The notes: generated from the letters alone by a model not told the origin. Numbered from the stretch's first letter, positions 1 to 13,100 are shown. The stretch is 64,000 nucleotides of DNA from Procambarus clarkii (GCF_040958095.1 NC_091227.1:13735262-13799261), one strand, 5' to 3'. Numbers and translations are program-made.

Positions 1-201
1 AATTGTTTTTAATGTTTTCAAAAATTGCACATGCGTGTTTTGTTTTTAAAATAATGCTGCAGGATGAGGATTAAGCCTAAAACACCAAAGTCGGCCGTGG
101 TAATTGTCCAGCCATTAGTTCAATTTCTGCAAGAAAAAATATCTTGTCCACCACAAAATATAATTGACTTGCCAATAATAAACAAAATTTATCTTATCCA
201 G
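1..201 (+). other. 3' end of gene A intron 1
   Basis: AT-rich non-coding sequence ending in a pyrimidine-biased stretch and CAG acceptor. It does not resemble the matching intron end of B-D, although the exon that follows is very similar. No other feature is seen. Confidence 0.7.
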
Positions 202-2324
202 GTGCGACCTTAGCCAAGAGACAGCAAGACGTCAACCACCTGCTCGACTACATCTATGACCACCTTCACTATGCTGACTTGAAGACCATCGCCGGGACCT
301 TCTCCCCTGAGGCTGACACCTCCCTCTACACTGATGCTGGCGCAGCCGCCCATGTCCTTATGGAGGAGCTCAGGGACGGCAGGCTGTTGGAGCAGCACCA
401 CTGGTTCTCACTTTTTAATACTCGCCAACGTGAAGAAGCTCTCATGCTCTTTGAAGTTCTGATTCACTGTAAAACGTGGGAGGGCTTCATTAACAACGCT
501 GCTTACTTCCGTGAGCGCATGAATGAAGGAGAGTTTGTGTACGCACTCTATGTGGCTGTCATCCACTCAGATCTTGGACATGGCATTGTACTTCCTCCAC
601 TCTACGAAGTCACTCCTCACCTGTTCACCAACAGTGAGATCATTAACAAGGCTTACTCAGCCAAGATGACTCAGACACCAGGCAAATTCAAAATGTATTT
701 CACCGGAACAAAGAAAAATAAGGAACAGCGAGTGGCATACTTCGGCGAGGATATTGGCATGAACATTCACCACGTTACTTGGCATATGGACTTCCCCTTC
801 TGGTGGAAGGACTCCTACGGCTACCACCTGGACCGCAAGGGAGAGCTCTTCTTCTGGGTTCACCACCAACTTACTGCTCGCTTTGACTCTGAGCGTCTCT
901 CCAACTGGCTGGATGTTGTTGATGAAATACACTGGGAAAAGGTTATTCACGAAGGATTTGCTCCACATACCAGCTACAAGTATGGCGGAGAGTTCCCAGC
1001 TCGTCCTGACAACGTTCACTTCGAAGACGTTGATGGTGTAGCTAAAGTGCGTGACATGGTTATCTTAGAGAGCCGCATTCGCGACGCCATTGCTCTTGGC
1101 TACATCACCGACAAAAGCGGACACCATATCGACATCAAAAACGAGCACGGAATCGACATTCTAGGAGACATCATTGAATCTTCAGTGTACAGCCCCAACG
1201 CGCAATATTACGGAGCCCTGCACAACACAGCTCACATAATGCTTGGTCGCCAAGGTGATCCTCACGGCAAGTTCGACATGCCTCCAGGTGTCATGGAACA
1301 CTTCGAGACCGCGACCCGTGACCCAAGCTTCTTTAGACTTCACAAATACATGGATAACATTTTCAAGGAACACAAAGACAGCCTTCCTCCCTACACCAAA
1401 GAGGACATCGCATTCCCTGGAGTAGTCTTGGACAGTGTTGCCATTGATGGAGAACTGAAGACATACTTTGACACTTTCGAGTTTAGTCTTATTAATGCCG
1501 TAGACCAGTCTGAGAACGTGGCAGACGTTGACATCTCCGCTGATGTAAACCGCCTCAACCACCAAGAATTTTCTTACAATATTGACATCACAAACAACAA
1601 TGGCAGAAAAGTACTAGGAACCATCCGCATCTTCTTGTGTCCTCTTAAGGACAGCAATGGAGTCACCTTCACCTGGCAAGAGGGTCACTGGTTCTGCATT
1701 GAGATGGACAAGTTTTATAAATCACGTAAGTATATCCTTCGTTCCGTAATTGTATTATAATGTAGATGGCTATATTTTGAGACTCGTGTATCGGCCAACT
1801 TTGGAGACAAATACTTTTTGATTGACTAAAAAAATACTATGCTAATCAAAAAACTGTATGTTAATTAACATGTATTTTTTCTGTAATTCAATACAGTTGC
1901 TCCCGGAACTAACCACATTGTTCGCAAGTCCGTTGACTCTTCAGTAACAGTTCCTGACAGACCAAGCTTCGCCACACTGAAGAGGAAAACTGACCAGGCC
2001 GTAGCCAGCAGAGGCCGGCTTGACCTTCACGAGTTCGAACGGTCGTGTGGCATCCCCAACAGACTGCTCTTGCCTAAGGGTAAGGAGAGGGGAATGGACT
2101 TCGCCTTGTTTGTGGGTGTGACCAACGGTGACGAGGATAAGACCGTAGACAATCCTGAAGAGCTCGGTCCCACGCATGCTCAGTGTGGCATTCACGGAGA
2201 AAAGTACCCAGACAAGCGGCCCATGGGTTACCCCGTCGACCGCAGAGTCCCAGACAATCGCGTCTTCCTTGAGTCTCCCAATATCAAGAGAATCTACGTC
2301 AAGGTCTTCCACGATGCGCACTAA
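202..2324 (+). CDS. Hemocyanin subunit, gene A (5'-partial, exons 2-3)
   Basis: Copper oxygen carrier of hemolymph. Exon 2 is 202-1725 (acceptor AG at 200-201, donor GTAAG from 1726) and exon 3 is 1897-2324, ending in TAA. The intron is 171 bp and phase 1. Exon 1, with signal peptide and promoter, must lie left of the window. The product shows the CuA pattern (HHVTWH, then FFWVHHQ) and the CuB pattern (LHNTAH, then FFRLHKYMD), plus the C-terminal cysteine pairs of the beta-sandwich domain. It is the most diverged copy in the cluster: it reads KMYFTG where B-E have [16 protein letters not shown] near the end of the copper domain, ASRGRLDL in exon 3, and ends in VFHDAH. It lies on the plus strand, tail to tail with gene B. 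No AATAAA is seen in the first 500 bp after the stop; an ATTAAA lies near 2824. The frame is open throughout, so the gene looks functional. Confidence 0.96.
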
Positions 2325-3020
2325 TACAATTTGCACTTCCAGAATGTATTGGTTTTGAATGAGCAATACTTCAACGATCCACACTAAAATACATGTAAGT
2401 CCACATAAAATTTTGTTGCTTCATTAGATTCCAATTGCCAAAAAATTAATTAGGTTTGAAAGTTGACTAATAATTTTATAATATAAAAAAGTTGCATTTG
2501 AAGATTATTTGAAACTTTGAGAATTCCATGTTTAGATGTTATTGGTCATAACGCTTTTACGAACAATTTCGTGCAATGAATATAAGTAAAAATTTTTCAG
2601 TAGGCCTGACATTGTCACATTGTCACATAGAGGTTATTCCTCCATTACTTTATGTTTAAATACATTAATTGTATTGTTTGTATTATCTCATTAAGCCTGG
2701 TAACAGCGAGGCTACACGAAAGTATACTTCGCCCATCTGTTTGACGTCACAATTTTTTTAAAATTTTCAAGAACATCGATGCCCAAAGAAAATGTTTTGT
2801 CTTGACAAAAACCTTAAATTTTTATTAAAGATGCACTTAAATCTGACTTTCATTCAGACATATTTATGATAAACCAAACACTTGCAATAATATTGTGATA
2901 TGTCGTAACATTTATTACCTTTGCAGGGTGAATGGTAGCTGTTAAGGGATGGTCATTGATCAATTATGTTTGCAATTATTTATCCATCTGGTGGATAAAG
3001 GGTTTTGGGTCAGGGTCGCT
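2325..3020. other. 3' flank of gene A, AT-rich, no gene seen
   Basis: Follows the gene A stop codon. It holds the presumed 3' UTR and AT-rich spacer. I see no open frame of note and no recognisable repeat. Confidence 0.5.
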
Positions 3021-3410
3021 CTATATGCTATACCACTCAATCTTTTCCTCTTGTCAACAATATCTTATCTCTAGAATATGTACACAGAGAAAAATGTGTT
3101 CATCGTTTTAACCACGTATTTGTTTTAATTTGCTGGACAGTTTTCAGTTTTGCTTCCAAACAATTGTATATAATAGATATTTATAATTGGAAATCTCTTT
3201 CTGTGCCTGTTAGTCTGTATGTCACCTCGAGGACATACCTATACCTCTGGCCTATATGGCCTATATACATACCTCTGGCCTATAACCTCCTCATGGAGGT
3301 TATAGGCCAGACCCTTCAGGTTAGCTTCACTTATTAGTTCCCACAGTGATTTATGTTTGATATGTGCCAAAAATGGGTGGGTAGGAATTTGCTTTGATTT
3401 TATTTTGAAG
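3021..3410 (-). repeat. Orphan copy of the hemocyanin upstream module
   Basis: Matches, in the same plus-strand orientation, the DNA just upstream of the minus-strand genes B-D. Shared stretches include CTTGTCAACAATATCTTATC, AAAAATGTGTT and CTTCAGGTTAGCTTCACTTA; compare 14505-14800. A minus-strand hemocyanin promoter and exon 1 would be expected just to the left, but none is present. It is therefore a displaced piece of a former unit, or a repeat that happens to sit upstream of these genes. It also contains a short local duplication of a 'cctctggcctata' phrase near 3243-3310. Confidence 0.6.
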
Positions 3411-3533
3411 TTAAATCTGGGTGAGACATAAAATAAAAATATGCTGCACAAATGATGTTAGGTAAGAAGTGTAAAAACGTCAAAAACTTTATTCATTGAA
3501 TACTTAAAGCTATAACTATGACTATCTTCTTGA

Positions 3534-3776
3534 GGTTATCTTGAGATGATTTCGGGGCTTTTTAGTGTCCCCGCGGCCCGGTCCTCGACCAAGCCTCCAT
3601 CCCCAGGAAGCAGCCCGTGACAGCTGACTAACACCCAGGTATCTATTTTACTGCTAGGTAACAGGGGCATAGGGTGAAAGAAACTCTGCCCATTGTTTCT
3701 TGCCGGCGCCTGGGATCGAACCCAGGACCACAGGATCACAAGTCCAGCGTGCTGTCCGCTCGGCCGACCGGCTCCC
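3534..3776 (-). mobile_element. tRNA-derived SINE, full-length copy
   Basis: Read on the minus strand it starts with a tRNA-like head: box A-like GGCCGAGCGG and box B-like GGTTCGATCCC, with spacing like a long-variable-arm (Leu/Ser-type) tRNA. A body with CAATGGGCAGAGTTTCTTTC follows, then a GC-rich tail (GGGCCGCGGGGAC...). A second, closely similar copy lies at 56172-56430 in the same orientation. The head is RNA polymerase III promoter-like, not a working tRNA gene, because it runs into a shared body. Confidence 0.8.
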
Positions 3777-3779
3777 ATT

Positions 3780-4000
3780 GGACTATATGGACTATTAAAA
3801 AAGAGAGAGGGAAGTAGGGGTCCAAGAGCTCTTCCTGTTACACAACTTGGGTGTGGAACAAGTAATTATCAAAAGAAGGCACCATGCCGGGAAGGCTATG
3901 TAGCAGTAAGACAGTGAGGTGGCAGCTACTTATTTGAGAAATGCCTATTTTATTTACCTTATAAGCTGAGGCAGCTGATTTTAGTTGAAGAATACTCAGC
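3780..4000. repeat. Repeat fragment split by a LINE tail
   Basis: The phrase 'aaaagaaggcacca-gc-gg-aaggctatgtagca' occurs at about 3870-3905 and again at about 4547-4582, on either side of the LINE 3' end at about 4090-4525. This suggests an older repeat interrupted or duplicated around the LINE insertion. Confidence 0.45.
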
Positions 4001-4089
4001 TGATTCCTCTACATTTAGCATGGAACAAATTTGTGTCTAAGACCTCTTCCTGTTACACAATTTGGCTGCGTGCAACCAAACTAGAAGTT

Positions 4090-4525
4090 CTCTACAAATC
4101 AAGGGACCCAGAATGTGGAATGACCTCCCAAATCATATCAAAGGCTGTACCCCTCTCAACCAGTTTAAGAGTAAAACTAAGTACTACCTAATTAACTTCA
4201 TGTAACCTACCTTACCCCCTAAATGTCAACCCATGTCTTGCTATTTTTTAAACACTGTTGTTTGTTCACCAACTTGTACAATTGCTGATTTCTGCTATGT
4301 TACCACCCTTTTTTATTTTTTATTCCTTCTTTCAACACAATTTATACCTAATCCCGATTACTATTAAGTTTTAGTCTAAGTGTTTTTCCCCTCACACCTT
4401 GCCCGAAATACTATGAGTATTTGTGGCTTTAGGTAGTGTATGTACTAGCTCTGTCTATAAATCCAACATTATGATTGTAAATCAACTATGTACTTTACCT
4501 GAATAAAATTTATTTATTATTTATT
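4090..4525 (+). mobile_element. LINE 3' end (5'-truncated)
   Basis: Plus-strand frame at about 4107-4204 reads GPRMWNDLPNHIKGCTPL..., the conserved WN-LP block found at the C-terminus of many LINE reverse-transcriptase proteins. A stop, a 3' UTR and a tail rich in TTTATTTATT follow. A related copy in opposite orientation lies at about 56690-57690. The 5' truncation is typical of target-primed reverse transcription. Confidence 0.7.
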
Positions 4526-4770
4526 TATTAATCAGCAAGTAAGTATTAAAAGAAGGCACCAAGCTGGAAAGGCTATGTAGCACCATTGTGTGTAGCAATA
4601 AACCAATTTTTTTTAACAAATAATGCACCTGAATGATAAAACAAATCCTGTCAGCTGTAAAAATATTGATGCAGTTAATTAAATACAAAATATAATGAAA
4701 GAAATATTACTGGTTTATTTTTATCCTATCTTTTTGTACTGTACAGTATATCCAAGGAAGTGAAAAATTG

Positions 4771-4842
4771 AGAACAAATCCACAAGGGCCGTGACGAGGA
4801 TTCGAACCTGCGTCCGAGAGCATCCCAGACGCTGCCTTAATC
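4771..4842 (-). mobile_element. tRNA-derived SINE head (partial)
   Basis: Minus-strand sequence contains box B-like GGTTCGAATCC, preceded by a GC-rich hairpin (GCAGCGTCTGGGATGCTC). A longer copy with an intact box A-like TAGCTCAGTCG lies at 51700-51793. The copy here stops before box A. Confidence 0.65.
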
Positions 4843-5054
4843 TGTGTGTGAGAAGAATTGAGACATAATGCACAATTTAATATATGATTAAAAAATGATT
4901 AGCATGGATTAGCAGTTCAAAAGAAATATGACTATTACATATCAACATGAGATCTTAATGATCCATGGTTAACATGATTTAATAAGGATAATACAGTACT
5001 TGTAATAATACAAACTATAATTTAGAATCTTTTTTACTGTTTTTTTTATTAAGA

Positions 5055-5480
5055 AGTTTAGGTATACACAACAATGTGCTGTTACCCTATTCTATGTGGA
5101 ATATTACACAGGGTAGATAAAAAACTAGCTATAAGTTTATCTAATATTCTAATGTCACAGGATGCTTAGGCATACATGGAATCAAGGTAGAAAATACCAT
5201 ACTCAATACAAAAATCAAATCAACTCTGACTAAACAACACTTCACGATTTTCACAAGAGGTAAGCACTGAATCACGGGAACATAATAATTACTCTTATCA
5301 GTTTCTACAAGACTCCTCTCAAACAATGTATTTTTTAACATGCTTAGGTATACACAGCAATGTGCTGCTTCCCTATTCTGTATGAAGGACCACACAGTGT
5401 AGATGAAAAACCAGTTACAAGCTCATCCAACATCCTCACCTCACAGGTTGGCCAGTCATACATGGAATCAGGAGAGAACA
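5055..5480. repeat. Diverged tandem duplication, about 285 bp offset
   Basis: The block at about 5060-5180 (tattctatgtgga..., tagataaaaaac, cacaggatgc, catacatggaatca) recurs at about 5345-5470 with many changes. This is a two-copy direct repeat of unknown origin. It may belong to the same LINE remnant as the block to its right, since it has weak coding-like structure, but I cannot assign it. Confidence 0.5.
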
Positions 5481-5679
5481 AAATACTTAAGGCTGATCTA
5501 TTAGCCTCCACTGGCAAAATCTGGGTGCAGCACAAGAATATCTTCCAATATTTCTGAGTGTATGAAGTAATTACAGAGCTTAAAGTACATCATACCATTT
5601 GGTATGACGTCACTGATAACAGGGCAATCACAGATATAGTGTTGGAGAGTATGTTCTCTCAAGTAGGAATGAAAACAGA

Positions 5680-5835
5680 TGTTTTTTTCCACCAAGAGGG
5701 TTATAAACCCATGGAACCGCCTACCCGCTGAAGCCGTAAATGCCAAATTCCAGCTAAAAAATTTCATTAAGACAATTGGTAGGCCCTTTAACAAGCCGCC
5801 GGCTTTCTGTCCTCGTCGAGGCCACTAGATAGTTA
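5680..5835 (+). mobile_element. LINE C-terminal fragment
   Basis: Plus-strand frame reads a WNRLPAEAVNAKFQ-like segment ending in PFNKPPAFCPRRGH and a stop. It matches the C-terminus of the LINE at 58080-59150, which ends with the same NxDKPPDSCLCRGY-type motif. A short 5'-truncated insertion. Confidence 0.65.
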
Positions 5836-5839
5836 GTGG

Positions 5840-7892
5840 CCCTTGGGTAAATTCAGTAAATATATACAATAATTATCAGCGCATCTTCCGAGCAACAAGG
5901 ACAGCTACACAGTATCTCTTAAAATTACATAGGTAAACAACAAATGTAACATATTTGTTTACTACAATGTCGGTGTTGGATATTTCCAACATCGAATACA
6001 GCATTGTTGTATTCTCATTACTTATTACTAACCATACTTAATATTGTAGTAAGTAAAATTAACAACTCGTAGAATTCTCATGTACTAATAATTCATCTGT
6101 GCATTAGGCTAGAATTCTCACGTCACCTGACGCCAGTATTGCGTCAGATTTCTTTACAGTAAAACACATTATATTCAATTTGTGTGAGAATTAAATACGA
6201 TTCTCCATAATTAAAGCATTCTGTATGACAACTGATTGCAGACGAATTGTTCTCTAACTAAAAGCCGAATAGAGCGTTAGAATTATACCGTCTACCTCGC
6301 GATAGTGTTAACGTCATCAATGAATGCCATGGGGAGACATTAATTCCTCTCCCTTATATATTTACTATTCTTAAATAGTTAAATAATAATATTTCGTTCC
6401 TCTAAATAATAAACCCGTCCAGTCTTTAGAGTTTCAAGCGCGAATGCGAGAAATATTAATGTTCAAGACAATTATTTGTGTCATGAACGTCGACTCGGCG
6501 TGGGTTGGAGGACGCCATCCTCAGTCGGTACGCGGACACGTGCAGAGCCAGAAGGAGGCAGAACTGTACTTACCGTACTCATAAACAACGCCATTGCCCA
6601 GCAATTCGGGCAGGTGTTATTCATCTGCAGATGAAAGCCGCCACTGTGAGGCGTGAACGACCTTGAAGATAATATCTTCAACTAGTGCTGGTGTTAAAAG
6701 AGGGACCCTAGACTTGGTTCCTGACGACACGTGATCAGCCAGCTTGAAACGCATCAATCCAGGATAGGTTCACCGGAGCCTGGGATGCGAAATTACGGCA
6801 ATCTTAATACTTATACAGTGCCCACAGCTAAGTACCCTTTATTTGATGCATCATTTACAGGTTTAATAATAGCGGGGTGATTGCGCGTCACGCGGCGAGA
6901 CAACACCTAATAACAGGTGATTAGAATTCCATCTGTAGATATCAATAATCTTGAATATGAATTGAGTAGTTAAATCAATTGCTACTGGTAGTTATTTATC
7001 TTGCAGCTCGAGAGACGAATTCCTCATGCTGTCTTCTCCATGTTAACCGTGCCATTCGTCAGTGTACCAGACTTGGAGATTAAGAGGACTTCCAGGGTTA
7101 TCTAAAGGAACCTACTACAAGCTAAGGCTTATTTCTTTTTTTCGATATTCTAGCAATTTGATACATTCAGAATGTTCAACATAATGTGTGATTTACTGTA
7201 ACTCATTGCTATGCTCATATTCATGTCCTTTATATGAACAATATTATATTCAGCATTATTTATAGGATTAGATTATTATTAATTGAATTAATGAACGAAC
7301 CACACTAATTCCTGGACGTACTTACCTCCAGTAATAACCCCCCAATGTAGGTGTTTGAGGTTGGTTTCTTTAATAATACAGCCCATTAATTATTCTTATG
7401 ATCATACTTTCTAGTCATATCCATAGTCACTGGCTTTCTCTAGAATTTTATCTAATGATCTGAAATTCTCAGTTTCCCTCTTTACTTTAAAAGCGGGTGG
7501 TCCTTCGTAATTTAATTTACTATTTTAATCATTAATTAATCAGAATCAAGCCCAAATATCCCACAGTCGGTGCTGGCTGTAGAAGTTGAAAAAACATTGT
7601 TTTACTTCGAAATATACTAATTTTATAAGAAAATTCGACGTAAATATGAGGCAGTAGAGCTCCGATAAGCCAGCGCCAAATCTTCAAAATGAAGAATGTT
7701 GCTGCTCTCTGATTGGCCAAACGAAACACAGTAGTGACCTCTCTCGGCATGCAGGTGAACCAGACCCAAAACCCAAATATCTTCGTAAGTGGACCTACCT
7801 GAATTGCACCTAAGCATCTTCTTAGTGCATAATTAGGAACCTTCGTAGCAAATCTACTTACGAAGAAATATAAGGAGCTTCGTGAATCTAGG
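5840..7892. other. Spacer without recognisable gene
   Basis: AT-rich spacer between the LINE fragment and the first tandem hemocyanin unit. Open frames are short, lack homology features and are best explained by chance. No repeat family shared with the rest of the window was recognised. Confidence 0.45.
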
Positions 7893-10110
7893 TCCAGACA
7901 TCCACTTGGAGCAGTTTATAACACAGATGTACCTTGACTGAACTTTTGAGAAGTCTGCTTATATTCGTTTTGGCGATGACGTAATCATTACTTTAGTGCT
8001 GTTAACACTGCTTAGCTTGTTGACTGGCCAGTCATAAAACTAAGTAACTGGCTCAAATTACCTGGAATCAGGTAACTGGCTCAGGCATATAAGGTCTTCC
8101 AAACGTATATCGACACCTATAAAGAATTCACAAATATTGACATTAAAGTCGCACAATTTACTTTGCCAAATGGCTGTTCAAGTACAATGGTCATTCTAGG
8201 GACATGACCTAGTACCATGTCTAGGGACATGGTTTTAAATTTGGGAATAAATCACATCTGTTTCTCACATCAAACAATTTTGATCTCTCTTCTCTATCTG
8301 GATATCTCTTCTCCGCGAGAAATAATTACAGAAGCAATGAACAAATGTAAATGTATTTGCTTTGTAAAATATCATTTGTATACTGTATGGTTTTGGAACT
8401 CCTTGAATCTCTTTAACAGACTGGGGAAGAAATATCATAAGCTACTCAATGCTTTAGAGATGTATTTTATTATCTCCAACTTACTTGAAAGGGAATGAAC
8501 CGTTAATTAGATATCTAGTGCAACTTTTGATGGGTAGTTGGACACGAATTAGCAAGATAATTTTTAGTTAGAGAGCATAAACGAGGAAAAGACCATATCA
8601 CCACTCATCAGGTTGTTTGCATGCCCCCGTCCCAACCAAACGCTTCAGATGTTGTTTTCTTTAGAATTCCATATTTATGATCGAGTTTTGGGATTACCGA
8701 GCAAATTAGGTTAGCTTTAGGTTGTTCTTTTATCGCTATATTAGAAAGTGTCTTGTTATCTTTAAAGTTAACAAAAAGTCCATAGCATTTCAAAACTGGC
8801 AACCATATCAGTATACAAAGCGTGCTGTTGTCGAGACCTGTTGGTACCTAAGTATTTTTCGAGCATCGAAACGTTTTACGGATAACGAAGGAAGTGGAAT
8901 AGTACTTGTAGAAGGTATTGTTAATACTTGGTGTTTCTGGTATTGGAGCCCCAGGATGATAGCGCGAGTGTTAAGGACACAGACATTTGGAAAAAAAGGA
9001 AATGACATTTCCTTCGCATTGATCATCAGGTACAGGGAAGGTTCAAGATATCAACAGGGTATCAGTTTAGGCACTTTAGATTTCTTCTCTTATTGTGGAC
9101 ATCCATAGCAGTGTTGATACGACAGCGGTCTCGTGCTTTTGAGACCGAGTTCGAATCACTGGTGATTCAAGTGCATAATTGTGAAAGTATTTGTAATGTT
9201 GTTGTTTTGTCTGTTGCAAAATTACGTTGTATTGTCGTTGTAACAGCGTGTTATATTTTACTGTTGTGATCTTGTTAGAGCATTACACTGAACTTGTCAG
9301 TCTCAGTCACCAACTCGTCTTTATACACGACATCTGCTAAACTTTTCACTGGAAATCCTACTAAAGAAATCATTTTCCGGCAGTTTTATACACAAATGAC
9401 AAAAAATAAATGTACAAATATTTTCGCCAGATTGTAACCTGTTTGGGTTATCACGTGTAAATATATGTCAGGTTTAAATGCATCTTTATTAATGGTCTTG
9501 TTTTTCTCAAAGTTAAAACAATTTGCTTATGCATAGTTTTTATTAAAAAATGCAGACCACCATCTGATGGGCAATGTATACATTGCCAGGTTAAATAAAA
9601 TAAGAGAAACAATACAATTAATTTATTTAAACATACAATAATGTATAGCTGAGCTCCGTACACAGCCTGAAGACATTCTTCATTTGTTATATGTTATTTA
9701 TTACATGTGGTTATTATTGGTGTTATTATAGATTCTCTGGCGTGTAAATATTGTGCAATATTGCTCAATTACTGACATGACAAACTAAATATTGCTTCAA
9801 TAAAATGATTTTGCAAACTCTTGTTGCAATAGATGCTTCAATATACATTCCTATTTTATAAACTGCTGAAGAACTTTCACTAAATAATCGTAGATAACAA
9901 TGAATAATAATATGTAGTCTTAGATAACTTTTAAATGGGTTTTACATATATTAAAATATGCATTCATTAATTCGTCACGTTTGAAAAATATATTTTGAAA
10001 AGCAAACATCGAGCTACTAATGAAAACGTTAATTTTGAAATGGTCGTAGGTTCTCATTAAAAGTGTTCGTTGCTGGTGGTCATTGTTGGTGCTCGATGTT
10101 GGTGGTCATT
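7893..10110. other. Conserved non-coding 3' block of unit 1
   Basis: Lies downstream of gene B and is repeated with high similarity at 20094-22296 and 29822-32068. Small open frames here (e.g. about 8217-8498 and 8722-9108) are not kept intact in all three copies, so I do not call genes. On the minus strand an AATAAA aligned in all three units (plus-strand TTTATT at 9485, 21682 and 31442) is a candidate poly(A) signal about 0.6 kb after the stop. Confidence 0.6.
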
Positions 10111-13100
10111 CTAGTGGTGCTCACCGTGGAAGACCTTGACGTAAACTCTCTTGATATTGGGAGTCTCTAGGAAGACGCGATTGTCTGGGACTCTGCGGTC
10201 GACGGGGTAACCCATGGGCCGCTTGTCTGGGTACTTTTCTCCGTGAATGCCACACTGAGCATGCGTGGGACCGAGCCCTTCAGGGTTGTCTACGGTCTTA
10301 TCCTCGTCGCCGTTGGTCACACCCACAAACAAGGCGAAGTCCATTCCCCTCTCCTTACCCTTAGGCAGGAGTAGTCTGTTGGGGATGCCACACGACCGTT
10401 CGAACTCGTGAAGGTCAAGTTCGCTGCCGCTTGCTATAGCCTGGTCAGTTTTCGTCTTCAGTGTCTCAAAGCTTGGTCTGTCAGGGACTGTTACTGAAGA
10501 GTCAACGGACTTGCGAACAACGTGGTTAGTTCCGGGAGCAACTGTAGGGAATAATATAAAAATTGCATGTTACATCATGTAGCAGTTTTTGATGTAATTA
10601 AAAGCAATTAATTAACAGGTTATTAATTAAAATATTTTATTGTGCATGGACGATGCACAAGTGTCTCAAAATATAATATAATTTAATTACAATTCAAGGC
10701 AGGCTTTACTTACGTGATTTATAAAACTTGTCCATCTCAATGCAGTACCAGTGACCTTCTTCCCAGGTGAAGGTGACTCCATTGCTGTCCTTAAGAGGAC
10801 ACAAGAAGATGCGGATGGTTCCTAGTACTTTATGTCCATTATTGTTGCTGATGTCAATATTGTAAGAAAATTCTTCGTGGTTGAGGCGCTTTACATCAGC
10901 GGAGATGGCAACGTCTGCCACGTTATCTGACTTGTCTACTGCATTAACAAGACTGAACTCGAAAGTGTCAAAGTATGTCTTCAGTTCTCCATCAATGGCA
11001 ACACTGTCCACGACCACGCCGGGGAACTCTATGTCCGATTTGGTGTAAGGAGGAAGGCTGTCTTTGTGTTCCTTGAAAAGGTTATCCATGTATTTGTGTA
11101 GTCTAAAGAAGCTTGGGTCACGGGTCGCGGTCTCGAAGTGTTCCATGACACCTGGAGGCATGTCGAACTTGCCGTGAGGATCACCTTGGCGACCAAGCAT
11201 TATGTGAGCTGTGTTGTGCAGGGCTCCGTAATACTGTGCGTTGGGGCTGTATACTGAAGATTCAATGATGTCTCCTAGTAGGTCGATGCCGTGCTCGTTT
11301 CTGATGTCAATATGGTTTCCGCTTTTGTCGGTGATGTAGCCAAGAGCAATGGCGTCGCGAATGCGGCTCTCTAAGATAACCATGTCACGCACTCTAGCTA
11401 CACCATCTACGTCCTCGAAGTGGACATCATCAGGACGAGCTGGGAACTCTCCGCCATACTTGTAGCTGGTATGTGGAGCAAATCCTTCGTGAATAACCTT
11501 TTCCCAGTGTATTTCATCAACAACATCCAGCCAGTTGGAGAGACGCTCAGAGTCAAAGCGAGCAGTAAGTTGGTGGTGAACCCAGAAGAAGAGCTCTCCC
11601 TTGCGGTCCAGGTGGTAGCCGTAGGAGTCCTTCCACCAGAAGGGGAAGTCCATATGCCAAGTAACGTGGTGAATGTTCATGCCAATATCCTCGCCGAAGT
11701 ATGCCACTCGTTGTTCCTTGTTCTTTTTTGTTCCAGTGAAATCCATGTGGAATTTGCCTGGTGTCTGGGTCATCTTGGCTGAGTAAGCCTTGTTGATGAC
11801 CTCACTGTTGGTGAACAGGTGAGGAGTGATTTCGTAGAGTGGAGGAAGTACAATGCCATGTCCCAGATCTGAGTGGATGACAGCCACATAGAGTGCGTAC
11901 ACAAACTCTCCTTCATTCATGCGCTCACGGAAGTAAGCAGCGTTGTCAATGAAGGCCTCCCACGTTCTGCAGTGAATCAGAACTTCAAAGAGTAGGAGAG
12001 CTTCTTCACGTTGGCGTGTATTAAAAAGTGAGAACCAATGGTGCTGCTCCAACAGCCTGCCGTCTTTGAGCTCCTCCAGAAGCGCATGGACGGCTGCGCC
12101 ATCATCAGTGTAGAGGGAGGTGTCAGCCTCAGGGGAGAAGGTCCCTGCGAGATCCTTCAGGTCTTTATAGTGAAGGTGGTCATAGATGTGCTCCAGCAGG
12201 TGGTTTACATCTTGCTGTTTCTTGGCTAAGGACGTACCTGGAGAAAATAAATGGTCGTTGTTTATTACATGCAAGTTATGAAATATTTGTCCTGAAGAAG
12301 ACAATTTGCTGTGAGAAACTGACTGAATGTGTCTTTATAACAGAATTTTCAAATTGACAACTAACAAAATTTACTAACAAATTGCTAGCACTGTCACGTC
12401 CACCACGTTAGGCGAATATCAAAATAATCCCGGATGTTTAATTACATGGAATAATACAATCAGTTTTTATCTATTCAATATTTAGATTGCCTCAGCTTGT
12501 ACATGTAATTCTGAAAAAAATTAACTGTATATTTTCAATTTCCATCGTTTTGAGATCAGTACGTAATAAATTCATTCTGAAGATACACGAACCAATTGTT
12601 GAACAAAATGGTACTATAATTATAGTACTTAGAACAAATATTTGGTAAAATGTACAACAATGGACTGTAGCAGCCAACAAAGTTTAGGTTCTCTACTATT
12701 AATCTTATTGAGGGCACGAGAAAAAACCCAAACCAAACTTAAAGTTTGTAATGTCTACTATAGCACATATGCGTTTAATTAGGCTTAAGATTACACATAT
12801 TACTCCTAAGATTGCTATTTTTACCCTAGTACAAGTTAGATTTGATAATTAAGTTACTGTTTCATTTTGTTAATGCAATTTGGGGTAATGAATCGTTCAA
12901 AAACGTAAAGTTTTTAGGCCAAATATTGTATTTTTGTATGTTTGTATTTTGTAGCTATGAGTACTGTCATTTTTAGAGGATAGGTTGTTAGGACCATATG
13001 ACAAGTGTCTTCTCCAAGGACCATATGACAAGTGTTTTATCCAGGGATCATATGACAAGTGTCCTCTCCCGGGACCATATGACAAGTGTCCTCTCCAAGG

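Noticed and set aside
279-1760. Taking the first start codon in gene A exon 2 as the protein start
   Set aside because: All sister genes have an upstream 88-bp exon with signal peptide. The exon 2 acceptor at 201/202 and its split codon match B-E exactly.
8722-9108. Open frame in the 3' block with a similar frame in unit 3 (30703-31020)
   Set aside because: It is disrupted in unit 2, has no recognisable domain, and its surroundings are equally conserved non-coding DNA. Sharing reflects unit duplication.
11420-11782. A 120-codon open frame antisense to hemocyanin exon 2, present in all five genes
   Set aside because: It is a shadow of the conserved sense frame; its conservation follows from the copper-domain codons. 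No promoter or independent evidence.
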